Below are positions 32,029-42,339 of a stretch of DNA of 64,000 nucleotides, one piece after another. The position numbers and the translations under genes are program-made. The stretch is from Viridothelium virens. Taxonomy: Eukaryota > Ascomycota > Dothideomycetes > Trypetheliales > Trypetheliaceae. Where the stretch lies: positions 124,001 to 188,000 of the forward strand of contig ML991809.1 in assembly GCA_010094025.1 (NCBI GenBank). The letters are read 5' to 3'. Each line of letters begins with the position of its first letter. Position 1 is the first letter of the stretch. The notes below the pieces were generated by a model, which did no database searches, was not told where the DNA came from, and saw only the letters and a list, made by a program, of their open reading frames with translations.

Positions 32029-32578
32029 GTCACTTTTGATCCTTCCGGGATGTAACTGTAGGAGAATGGAAATTAGCCAAGCCAGAGTAGGCATCTCTGT
32101 AGGCACAGCCTAGTCTGATAAGGTACCTCGATAATCGATGCTGGTAGCTCGGCTTCGTTATCTTTTCCGTTAGACCTAGATAGCGAATGCCGCTAACAGC
32201 CGCAAAGTCGCAAAAGTGAGAAGATGCATCTGAACTTCATGATTAACACGCCTTGTGAGAGAAAATTTTGTAGCCCAAGGCAACTGACCTGGTGATGCTG
32301 CGCACTGGTTACGTACCTGAAGGTGTAACTGCGGGCACCTACAAACCCTGTCGTAGGACTCCGTACCTGAAGCTGCAAGTCTCGCGCCTTTCTTTGTTCT
32401 TAGAACAATTGACACACTTATCTTCAACGCATCTAAGCTCAAAGCAATCCTGAGTATTCTGAAACCCTAGGCGGACTCATCGCACTTGGGTACCTCACTA
32501 CCAAGACTTTAAGTTCTCGTTTGCCTGTCCTCGCTACTCTCAATTCCGCGGATTGCTATCCTTGATACACCAGCAATC
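32029..32578. other. Intergenic, nothing recognised
   Basis: 550 bp between the JmjC gene and a small downstream open frame. It contains the 3' end of the JmjC transcript. No conserved frame or repeat was found. Confidence 0.4.
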
Positions 32579-32836
32579 ATGACATCGAAAGAGCTACCAG
32601 AAGCTTCGGTATCCGAAAGATGGGAGCGAGGTCCCGACTACTGGGAGGAATTTGGTCCTGACTGGTGGCAGCCTAGCTTTTGGTCTGCTCCGATCCGGCG
32701 GCATAAATGGAAGATCTTGGCTTTGCTTATAGTACTGTTGTTGTACTACTTCTTCTACGAGCATAGGCCAATCATAGACAAGGTTCCCCAGGATCCTTGG
32801 AGTGCCAAGAAGAAAAGGATTCTCCACCTCGACTGA
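32579..32836 (+). CDS. Possible small membrane protein or truncated gene start
   Basis: 85 codons from an ATG with a favourable upstream context. The N-terminal 45 residues are acidic and Trp-rich (WERGPDYWEEFGPDWW). They are followed by one strong membrane segment, WKILALLIVLLLYYFFY, and a short polar tail. The composition is that of a real single-pass protein. The frame stops soon after, while the next 700 bp contain only short frame pieces. It may therefore be the intact first exon of a gene that has decayed or whose introns I could not resolve. No family was recognised. Confidence 0.4.
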   Translation: MTSKELPEASVSERWERGPDYWEEFGPDWWQPSFWSAPIRRHKWKILALLIVLLLYYFFYEHRPIIDKVPQDPWSAKKKRILHLD

Positions 32837-34801
32837 AACGGCTCTTCGCTTTACACCTCAATGCTGGAAATGGCATTGGGATGGGCTGCAGCAAGCAGAT
32901 ACTGTGCTGTGTCTTCTCCGCGTTGTTGAAGTCTTAATGTATCGAGTACTGCCACGTTTCCAGTACAGTCGTTCTCCGCAACCAACTGGAATCTACGTCG
33001 CCCTCTTCGCAGCTTCTGCGGCTACTCGCGCCATCGAAAATGCAGGATCAACTACCTATACCTCAAGGATAGTGACTGATGACAGCTAGTCGGGCAGCTC
33101 TTCTCGAAGGATCTTTCTTAATCAAGGAATTCATAATTGGACGCCGCCTCATCTATCAGCAGTATGTCAGTGGGTTTGGATGGTCATTCGGGAAACATTC
33201 GTGTATTCGATTCTATGGGCGACTATACGAGGCAAATCTCTTTCCTACCATATGCAGACGCTCGAAACAGTGAGAAAGTGGTAAAGTCCAATCCCGACCG
33301 CGGCTGCTGCCACTCCAACAGTACCAGGACAATGATCGCCTACGTGATGAAGGAGGAGCAAGGCGCGAGCGTTGGTAGATGCATCGTGTAGGATGGCACA
33401 GATCAAGTGCTTCTCGAGGTTCATCGGACACGGAGAGACGACAACGGCTCGGCCAAGGTCAAGCTTGTGGTGCATGGAGATGAGCAGCTTTGAGTTTGAC
33501 TCGCTGATGGGGAAGAAATAGCGCTATGTGCCGGATCGGATCTGACGTTTAAGGAGAGTCTGATACGTACACAAGCCTCGCTCAAGTCAAAGAAATCTTA
33601 TCAAACTCCTTGATAGTAGCTCGAACTTGCGATAGCGTGTCGGCTTTGACGAAACTAACAATGAAGCTATTATGGACTCGATCGGCGTTAGTCTTACTCA
33701 TCGTCATAAGTGCGTACTTCTCGTAAATTGGCTTATAGAGTAACGTAATAGACCACGATCTTAACATCGTAACCGGGGGAATATATTCTATCACGAGACA
33801 CACATGTCCAGCAATATAGCAAAGTTTCTATCTTGAGACAAGCAGCGTATCTAGGCAACATGTTCATCGGCAAGAAGATAAAATTATTGAGCTGCAGGGA
33901 GCTACGTTCAGGCTTGGTCGCAAGAAGTGAAGAACTGGGTAATGGATCGATTTTGTGAAAAAGCTACTCTTTGGAGTATCCATATGGAGCATGTAATGTC
34001 GGCCCGGGTAAAGGACAGAGGTGATCCAGGTGAAGTGAAATATGGGGCTTTTCACTTTATATTGTACGGTCCTGGGGTGTAGAAACAACGCAGTGTTGCT
34101 TGACTGTAGGTACGTAAGCTCCTAAGCCAGACCAATATTCTGTTCAAAGAACTGTCCCCATTTACAACTTTACTTCAATGGTCCACGGATCCTCTACCAC
34201 GATGAATACCATAAGCCCACACTGTATATCCTGTCCTAAGTAACAATTGACGCTCCCACTGACCTTGCTGCACGTCAAAAAACTCAGTCAAGGTACTTGA
34301 CTTGGCGTGAGTAGGCTTTCGTATCACACTTATCTTCATCAACGCAGGCCCCCAGAAAAACTCCAACCTATTTATACTCAAGATAACGGCATTTCGTTGT
34401 CTTCGTCGAGTTTGGAACACACTATGTCGCTCAATCACACAAAGACACGTCAACAAATCCAGCCCACGTTGTTCACCGCGAATCGTGTCGTCTTTCAGTC
34501 CTCCAATTTAAGAGATACTGATATCAGTCTATCTCTCACCGTTGTAGCGTCTTAGTGTTTCCGAAATTACACTTTCAGCTCGTATTATGATTAAAGTTGT
34601 GACATTCACCTGACCGTCCGTGCCGTTCTACTCTGTTGCATTGAAGGTTCAATTATTGCAAGATTAGATTAATTTGAAACTGTTTGCTGCATAGTCCAAG
34701 TACTTCTATGTTCCATTGCTTGGACTGATGTCTTGCTTCCTGAAGTTCACATCATCTCTGAGCATCTGTTTGCTGCGATCGGGTTTCTTGTGAAGATCAT
34801 A
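32837..34801. other. 2-kb gene-poor, possibly decayed region
   Basis: Open frames here are under 100 codons. A plus-strand stretch at about 33160-33390 (VGLDGHSGNIRVFDSMGDYT, interrupted later) and a minus-strand stretch at 33582-33803 (KPIYEKYALMTMSKTNADRV) have some coding character but no family match. They may be relics of genes. From about 33830 the sequence is AT-leaning, with no signal until the next gene. Confidence 0.35.
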
Positions 34802-36544
34802 ATGAAAGACTCCCCTGGTTTCTTCCTGTTTTCATTCCTCGTCTGGATAGCCTATGCTACGGGCGGTGTTCTGCGGGGCCGTCAGAGTTCTGACCCTCCG
34901 GGATATGTGATCACACCATCTAACGCTTCTACATTACCAGAGCCCACTGCTGGCAACGCTAGCACCACCCGCCCTGGCAAGTTCGAATGGCATTTCCGGA
35001 AAACGTGCACCCCAGAACAGATGGCAAATGTCACGGAAGCATGGGACGATTCGAAGTTTTTCGCAGATGCTTTTGCTTCATGGAAGCCAAAGGCAGACTA
35101 CCAAGCAGCGGTTGACATGTATATGGGTACTAGAAGCACATACTCGAATTACCAAGGACATAATTTTCCAGAGCAAATTCAGGGTAAATAATCTGTCCTT
35201 CTCCCCTAGCCTAAGGACTTGGTGAGGCCACAACCAACGTTGTGTATATCTGTAGACACAGTCGAAAGAATGCTAGGGCTCTATGACGGGAAGTCTACTT
35301 ACGGCCATGCCTACCTTTGGGTGTATTGCAACGAAGACAGCTTCTGGTTCAAGAAATGCGGGCAAGCCGATGGTCCCAGCGTTTTTTTGGCGTGGGAAGA
35401 TGAAGACAACTTCTTCAACAACTGGTATATCACGTTCTGTCCACCTTTCTTCGATCCCAAATGGGCAATACCGCTCATTGATTTGGTCGATAAAATTGAA
35501 AAACATGCCGTTGACAAGACTATTATGGAGTTGTATACGGCACCACCCGGGTCGCGAGCGTATGTCTTCTTCCATGAGGCCTTTCACATGAGTCAAATCG
35601 TGACGTCTCCGGGGGCACTGGACTATGCGTATAGCCCTGAAGGGGTATGTAATCTCAGCAGGGACTATAACACAGATAGAGCGGTGTACAATGCAGACTC
35701 CTGGGCCATGACTGGTCTAGCAATTTGGGCGCAGCAGCTGTTTGAACTTGACGTACCTCCGTACCCGGATAGATACCATGAAAACTCCGCATCATACGAC
35801 AGCTCTCTATCAACAGCGAACAACAGCCAGCCTCTCGACATCCTCTATGTCGAAACGGAAGGTGTCATCCCCGAGGGGGCCTCCCCCGTGCCAAAGGGCT
35901 CTCCGTACTTCGTGGACCCCAACCTCTGGGACATCTATGCCCCAGTGTCTGGCTTGGGCCTCGTGAGCTCGACGCCAAGCACCAGCTTGAGCGCCACATC
36001 CACACCGCCTCCCACTACCACCACCACGAGCAGCACCTCAGCCGCAGCCCCCAGCTGCCTCGGGAATCAAGTCGAAGGCTCCTGCACCGCTGGCACCTAC
36101 CCCTCGCTCGCCCCCTACAGCGGCGTGCAAGCGCCCGTCTGCGAGAAAGCCAACGGCGCAGGCACACAGCCACGACTGAACAGCGCGAGCGCGTCGTCGG
36201 CCGCCGCCACCTACTGCAGCGAGCTGATCGCGAGCTCGACGGTGCTGAATCCGACGGCGGCGCCGTCGGCGCCTGCGATCGTGGGGAACGGGGCGGCGGA
36301 GAATGACGGACATCTCGCGGTGGCGGTGATCTTCGATGTGTCGTCGTGCCCGCAGGACAAGTCGAACTCGACGCTGGATTTTGCGGGGTTGGGCCAAGAG
36401 GAGTGTGAGATGGATTTGTTTGGGGCGATTGGCGAGATGTGTAGTCAGGACTCGCAGTGGCCGGGTTATAATCCGGATTTCACGATTGAGGGTGGGGCGT
36501 ATTTGGCGGACTGTGGACTGTGGAGTGTGACGGGACAGACATAG
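34802..36544 (+). CDS. Secreted protein with HExxH zinc-protease motif
   Basis: Exons 34802-35183 and 35256-36544 give 556 residues. A signal peptide is likely (MKDSPGFFLFSFLVWIAYATG); the open frame 5' of this ATG begins with TTG. HEAFH at about 234-238 (YVFFHEAFHMSQI) is the HExxH zinc-binding motif of metallopeptidases. It is followed by ADSWAMTGLAIWAQQ, where an Asp or Glu could be the third ligand, as in deuterolysin-like or related secreted zincins. Several N-glycosylation sequons (NAS, NVT, NNS) occur. A Ser/Thr-rich linker (about 355-385) leads to a Cys-containing C-terminal domain of about 170 residues without a recognised family. A secreted protease is inferred and the substrate is unknown. 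The C-terminal third is a C-to-G skew island with its flip near 36235. Confidence 0.8.
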
Positions 36545-36707
36545 TGGGGATGTTTAGCTGGTGAAGATGTCATGCCAGCCTGTGTTGGTTGGTATCCGTG
36601 CCAGGATTCTTAGTGCCTTGGATCCAGCAATGAGCATCTTGAAGGTAGCGATGTACGAAATACGACACGATCTGAACAGTTTGCTCAGATGCTGTCTGTA
36701 CGTAGCA

Positions 36708-37731
36708 TCAGCATGCAATAGTAGTTAGACTTATAGTTTCGAAGGCTTTAAATCTCCGCAGGACTCTTGAGCCTTGCCTAAACGGATCGAGCATAAGTTT
36801 TGGACCAACGAATCTCAATCTCCGGCTTTCAATCCCAGATTTGAGATAGTGCTTCATGAAGTACCTGATATCGAACATTGGGTCGAAAACAAGGAGGTTA
36901 GATGTACCATCAGTACGTCTTTCGAAGCCGACTATCGTAAGCGAATGGCCTAGACGTTGAAGGAAGACAGGGGGGAGCTCGGTCTGCTCGACTTTCGACA
37001 AAGTAGACAAGGTCGTAGAAGTCTTCGTGGCGGATCGAAAATATTGCTCTACTGAAGCCAGAAGTGATTCGTACGCAGCTAAGCCATCATCCGTCTCTCG
37101 ATGAAGGTTGGCTCGGCACGGAATCTCAATACTCCTAAATAGAGCTTGAGCCTGAGTAGCGATTGTGAGCATAGCCATATCAAAATGCAAAGGCCTTAAC
37201 CAAAGGCTAGATGCTATAATATCTTGGCATAGTACTTGTCGTCCATTGATCAGGAGTGGAAGATAGGCATGAAGATATGCATCACAATAAAAAACGACTC
37301 GAAAACATACTTCTGGTGTGCCAATATATTTTCTAGTGCCCTTAATGCCACCCGTGTCGATTCGCCCATCAGCATTTATCCCCTTATCCCAGGCGCACTC
37401 GATGAGAAGCTGCAATTGCGGCACCGAGGGTAAGCTAGATGCAAAAACTTCATGGCCTGGAGCAGAGACGCCGCGGACATAAGATATTAGCATTTGAATA
37501 TTTCGATATCCGCATAATTGCCCCTGACCCGGCTTCTTCGCAATGTGGATGGTAGATGGGTGGCACAGAAAGCCGGATTCTACAGAGTCATCGCGATCGC
37601 AGAGTTCAGCGAGAGCATTGATGACACCTGAAACCTCATGACCTGAGCGTCGTAAGCCTCGTATAGCTCGAGCATGGGCTACAAGGCTTCTTGAGGCGCT
37701 CACCACTACTTTCGAGTGACCGACGCCACAT
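36708..37731 (-). CDS. Peptidase family C78, ZUP1/UFSP-like
   Basis: Predicted exons 37731-37704, 37642-37311 and 37151-36708 give 267 residues. The papain-like C78 core is clear: GQLCGYRNIQMLISYVRG with catalytic Cys53, GTRKYIGTPE, PPVFLQRLGHSLTIVGFE with the catalytic His, and LLVFDPMF with the Asp. ZUP1 (ZUFSP) is a Lys63-ubiquitin-specific peptidase in genome maintenance; UFSPs act on UFM1. The second intron (159 nt) is in frame and stop-free. It starts GTATGT after GAA and ends CTCAG. Removing it restores GTPE-AQALFRSIEIPCR as in the family, so it is probably spliced but could be retained. The N-terminal zinc fingers of full-length ZUP1 are absent. Either this is a short form, or exons upstream of 37731 were missed. 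Confidence 0.78.
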
Positions 37732-38328
37732 GAAGAGAGATACTAATGGAAAAACAGAAGAGCCTTCGGATCGTATCTTTCTTTCTCGGCGTCCAATTTC
37801 CAGCGGCGAATTGTGATCGAGCGAACCGCTTCTACATATAGATTCGAGATCGGAAGTCCGGCTGGCCTCAGCTTAAGCGAGACGTTTTACACCGTTTCGG
37901 CTAGGCGCAGATAGGGAGGCAGCTGGTCGCGAGCAGCGAATCTTGGCAAAAAGCTTGACCCAAAGCTTGGCTTCATCCCTGCCGCTACCCCAGAATTGAT
38001 GTCATTCTACATGCAAACAGGGCCGGACTGCCAGTCATTATCCACCGGGGACCCTCAACCAAGGTCTGCGCCTGCTGGCGGTAACTGACTAACAAAGTTT
38101 GGTGACGGCCGTCGGTGAATCTGGAATGTGAAACCGAATCCCAGTCCCCTGCTCAAGATAATACTCCCTCGTTTGCCCGCCGCCTACACCTCCTTCTCCA
38201 GCTTCTCCCTCCATCTTCCTCGCCAACCACAGCTCCTCTAGTCATCAGTCTTGTCCTCAAGCAACACACATACCTATCCGTTGCTACCCTTCTTGACTCA
38301 GTATCACCAGCGTTCAGCAACTCTCGCA
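37732..38328. promoter_or_regulatory. Divergent promoter region, C78 peptidase / CYSTM-like
   Basis: About 600 bp lie between divergent starts. The right part (38150-38260) is strongly pyrimidine-rich (cctccttctccagcttctcc), a typical core promoter and leader for the small plus-strand gene. No other element was recognised. Confidence 0.5.
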
Positions 38329-38746
38329 ATGGCTCCTCAACCTACGACCCCGAGCAACACTCAGCCCGAGCAGCCTGCTCAGGCTCATGTCCCAGGCTCG
38401 GCTCCTCAGGACACCGTTTCCCAGCAACCCGTAAGTTATCCGCAACAAAGTCCATTCAAGATCTCCTTCTGATGCCAAGTCGTGGTGGCAGTCTCGTGCG
38501 ATGCAAAACATGGAGTTCCAAGAAGCCGCCAAGGAAGAGCCCAAGATGTCAATGAGGGGTGGTGGATGCATCGCCGACTGGTAACCAAGCATCATCCCAT
38601 CCCACTACATATCCCGCTGACTTTTCATGCGTAGCTGCGCTGCCTTCCTGTGCTTCGAATGTTGCAAGGTAAGCATTCCAAATTCTCGCCGTCGCTGGTC
38701 TAGTAACTAATCCTTTTTCTAGGATTGCTGTGAGGACTGCTGCTAA
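38329..38746 (+). CDS. Small Cys-rich CYSTM-like protein (4 exons)
   Basis: Exons 38329-38430, 38492-38580, 38635-38668 and 38723-38746 give 82 residues. The N-terminal half is Pro/Gln-rich (MAPQPTTPSNTQPEQPAQ). The C-terminal half has RGGGCIADC followed by CAAFLCFECCKDCCEDCC, with about ten Cys in the last 25 residues. A Pro/Gln-rich head with a short hydrophobic Cys-rich tail is the layout of CYSTM (cysteine-rich transmembrane) stress-tolerance proteins, thought to sit in membranes by their tail. The last two exons are 34 and 24 nt. Donor (gtaagt, gtaacc, gtaagc) and acceptor sites are good at all three introns, so the splice model is solid despite its size. It is too short and split to appear as a single frame. 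Confidence 0.85.
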
Positions 38747-40204
38747 ACGAAGATCTCCGAAGCCCCATGGATGGGCCAGAGAAGCGGACGCTCACCACAA
38801 TCAAAGACACTTTTTACATCGGCGTGGACCAGGGAGGAAAGCAAGAGGTCTCTGACAGTTGCAAGGATACTGTATCTGTTCTTTGCTTGGCTTGCCTAGT
38901 TTCATCAATTACATAATGCTGTGACAGACAAACGAGTTTCTTAGCTTCTACTTCGGCTTGGATTATAAGTCATTGACTATTATACGTTCGTTCCATTCTT
39001 GGATATCGCCAATTGAGAACCCCTTCGCAATGGTTGCCTTCAGGCCTTACCGCTGAGAAACGTTCTAATCCAGATCTTCCAGCTAACGTCATATGCGATC
39101 TCATGTAGACGGGACATTTATTATGTTTCATAAACGAGCATGCGATGGACCTTGTTCATCTTGGTTTCACTTGATTCACGTCGTGATGTTCAATAGCAAT
39201 GCAATGCAAGTATGGCGTCTTTGCTACTGGGGACTGCCTTGGCCAGTACCACATGCCGCCTGAAAGAAAATGCTTCTGGGTGTGAACTCATCGATATTGT
39301 CTGCTTTATTGACTGAAGGCGACAGGCCATTTTACACATGCTACAATCTATTGCCACTCCTGGAGATACCAAGGCTTTATGGAGCTACCTGGCCCGCGCT
39401 AGCACATCAAGGCAAGGCTTTCCTTCCATTAAGATTGTATCCGTGCAATTCGTCCAGTTCCTATAGACTTAATTGTCCATGCTTCATCGGAGGCTGCTTG
39501 CAGCGCTGGCGCTCCGAATTCCCAATTGTTTAGTGCTTAAAAGTACCTAAGCTATGTTTTACCAAAGAGTTCATTCGGTGTACGAAGAAAAGCAATACAG
39601 GAGCGCCGAGGCAGCGCAACAGGAGACTTCCTAAAGAAGCTTCACACCCATGTCCTAGGATCTTAAGATCTAGTGTTACATCCTTACTCATTCCGACCAG
39701 GAAAGAAGTGGAATTATAGAAAGACAGCGAGAGATTTTGCCCTGAGCTAAACTAGGAAGAATCTCCTACCAAGCCTTGCTTATCTAGGTATCTGACCTAG
39801 CCCGACGATTAGGTACGGAGTACCAACGATACCTGTCTCTCAGATGCGTTGCCAGTACTAATAGTTCACGTGATAGAATTCGACAAATGCTGCAAGTCGT
39901 TCTCCTTAAGGTGTCGCAAAATGCTAGTTAGTATTCGGATAGAGAGGTAGACCGATATGCTTACCTTATGTTATTTAGGGAATGGAAAACATGCCCTAAC
40001 CCTTGGACCGAGCCCTGTGATTGGTCGAATCAGGGGAGCGTATTGTGTACCTCGAACACCTTAAATAGTAAGTCGCCTATCACCCACCATTCACTCCTTT
40101 TGAGTCTTGCAAAGTGCCACATGACAGCAACGTGTTTGTATAGCTTACATACTGTCTCTTTGACAGTCATGTTCGCCTCGTCTGCGAGGCTATACAATTA
40201 AACA
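38747..40204. other. 1.46-kb intergenic region
   Basis: I see no gene. All open frames are under 90 codons without family character. From 39660 onward the sequence is rich in short palindromic words built on ccTAGG, TACC and GGTA, and includes cctaggatcttaagatctag. No repeat unit could be defined. Confidence 0.4.
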
Positions 40205-41785
40205 ATGAGGTCGACCTCTCCAACCTCCGCCCCTCTAGCCCTCAAGCCTCCAACAACGTATCGAACGAATTCTCTAGGTTGGGCAAAATCAGATTGCCAC
40301 ACCTGCCAATCAACGTCTCGTTCCTGCGATCGAAGGAGACCGCGGTGCGATGCGTGTACGGCTGAAGGCAATCTATGCGGTGGGTACATACAAAAGTTAA
40401 AATGGCAAGGCGAAGGCCGGAAGACGCGATCTGCACGGGCGAAACAGACTCTCGTCCCCAATTCTGGTGGTCGTGAAGCCGCGCCGAACACGACAGAGTA
40501 CGCATTCGTGCAAGAAGATGGGAGAAAGAGGAGAAAGCGCACGAGGATTCGCGAGACTTCCGGATCCAACTCGTGGGAAAAACCAGTCGAAGTATCATCC
40601 CCGACGCTTGACGCAGACTCAAGGGTAGGCAGAAGGCTTTCTGGACGTCGGACAACCCTTACTCCAGTGCTCTACAGTCGCCAGCCCGAGTTCTTTCAGC
40701 TGCCGTCCTCCACCCTTGACCAGCTTGCCTTCTTCACGTGGAGATTTAGCCCAGTCACTCTGACCTACGAGATCAAGGCCAACCCATGGCAAGCATGCCT
40801 TCCCCAAATCGACCAGGCCCCCTTCCTCCTGGACGCGGTACGAGCGCTGGCTATCAGGCATCGATCACACCTCGAAGAGACCCCGGAAACCCTCTCGGTA
40901 CTAGAGCTCAAAGATAGAGCATTATCCTCCTTTGCGCAAACAATCAGAACGGTGCCACTTGAGGTGGGCATATCAATGTCGCTGATACTCATTGGCATTG
41001 ACTTCGCCGAGTCCGCATCTGGTAATTGGATCGTTCACCTTCAGGGTGTACGTAGGATGATTGAAGCTGCTGGAGGCATACAGCTGGGAGATAGTTACAT
41101 GCATCTCAGAGCTCAAATCGCGCAGCTAGTCTGGTATGACACCATCATCGCTTTACTGGCTCGGAAAGGCCCTGTCTTCCCGCGAGAGGATGTCGAGTAC
41201 GTCATATCGTGGAAGAGCGAGTCACAGCTCATGCTTGCACTCAACGGCTTCCCGGACTCAGCATTTCTGGACATGTATGATATCGCCGAAGCTGCGACGC
41301 AAGCGTGTTCACTCTCAGCCGGACATGTGACCGGGCTCGAAATGAAACTCTGGCTGGCGCGCTTCGAGACCGAGCAAGGCGCTACGGACAAGGAGATATC
41401 TGCACTTACAGACTGCTGGAGGCTTGGGCTGCTGCTCTACTGTACTAGAGTCTTCCATCAGGGAGATGTAGTGAAGCGGAAGGCTTACTTACTTGCAGAG
41501 GAGATCATGTGGCTCGTTCATGAGCTTCCTCCATATTCCCACAAACAGAAGCAAGCTGTTCTGCCTCTTTTCCTGGCAGCCTGTGAAATGGAGTCGTTTC
41601 GATTCCGTCGCATCGCCATGGATTTCTGCGAGAGATGGAAGAAGATATCTGGCATTTGGCTCAACCAGACCATGATCGAGCTTTTGCAAACCGTGTGGAC
41701 TGCGGTCGACGAGAACCCTGACAAGGATATCTGGTGGGGTGATATAATCACTCCTTCGTCAGAGTCTGGCTTCTTGTTTGGATGA
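40205..41785 (+). CDS. Zn2Cys6 transcription factor (Fungal_trans_2 type)
   Basis: A single exon of 526 residues. The zinc cluster is near the N-terminus, Cys31-Cys58: C-x2-C-x6-C-x6-C-x2-C-x6-C (CHTCQSTSRSCDRRRPRC ... C). A basic region follows (KRRKRTRIRE). The remainder is helical and shows the Fungal_trans_2 layout seen in many fungal C6 regulators: FFTWRFSPVTLTYE, LLDAVRALAIRHRS, GNWIVHLQGVRRMIEAAGG and RLGLLLYCTRVFHQ. Proteins of this type activate or repress local metabolic genes, but no target can be inferred. It converges on the phytanoyl-CoA-dioxygenase-like gene 550 bp downstream, and the two could form a small metabolic unit. That link is speculation from position only. Confidence 0.92.
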   Translation: MRSTSPTSAPLALKPPTTYRTNSLGWAKSDCHTCQSTSRSCDRRRPRCDACTAEGNLCGGYIQKLKWQGEGRKTRSARAKQTLVPNSGGREAAPNTTEYAFVQEDGRKRRKRTRIRETSGSNSWEKPVEVSSPTLDADSRVGRRLSGRRTTLTPVLYSRQPEFFQLPSSTLDQLAFFTWRFSPVTLTYEIKANPWQACLPQIDQAPFLLDAVRALAIRHRSHLEETPETLSVLELKDRALSSFAQTIRTVPLEVGISMSLILIGIDFAESASGNWIVHLQGVRRMIEAAGGIQLGDSYMHLRAQIAQLVWYDTIIALLARKGPVFPREDVEYVISWKSESQLMLALNGFPDSAFLDMYDIAEAATQACSLSAGHVTGLEMKLWLARFETEQGATDKEISALTDCWRLGLLLYCTRVFHQGDVVKRKAYLLAEEIMWLVHELPPYSHKQKQAVLPLFLAACEMESFRFRRIAMDFCERWKKISGIWLNQTMIELLQTVWTAVDENPDKDIWWGDIITPSSESGFLFG

Positions 41786-42339
41786 TTGAAAGCCGTAAAC
41801 GGTCAAGAGTATTAAGATCTTAAGCTTTACCGAGGACTCTAGATGGAAGTCTGATCTAATCTGGTAGAATCCGTCGAACAACGTCGTAAGGCTTGGCAAT
41901 GCTCTTTGATACGCGCCGGCGGCTCATAGGACCCTCCTGGAAACACTTGGGATGACGGTAAGCTCAGGACTTGCATAAACCTCTCGTTTAAAGCTGTAGA
42001 CCCTTGGTTATCATTCGCTCACATGTACTGAGCCTGTTTTATGTTTTCACTTTCAGCTAACAACTCTTCTGGAACAATTAACGAATCACCTTTTACCGGA
42101 CTAGATCAGATTAGACTAAGTTCGAGTCGTATCTGGCAGTGGTATGAACATATACTGTTCAGCTACATGCGGCTATATTAGAAGCTGACTCTACGAAGAC
42201 CTTCACGGTTTCTGCAAATCCTTTCCGTTTCAATTTCCTGCAATCTTCCAATCAAGCTTGATCAACTCTTTTCATCATTAATCTACCACATATCCCCATA
42301 TTTCTCCTTGCCCTGCGCATGTGATCAGCTCAAATTATA
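41786..42339. other. Convergent intergenic region
   Basis: 554 bp separate the stop codons of the Zn2Cys6 gene and the dioxygenase gene. No gene or repeat was recognised. A possible alternative last exon of the dioxygenase would lie just inside this region (see that entry). Confidence 0.4.

Noticed and set aside
36038-36397. 119-codon Arg-rich minus-strand frame
   Set aside because: It is a shadow of the GC-rich 3' end of the secreted protein gene.
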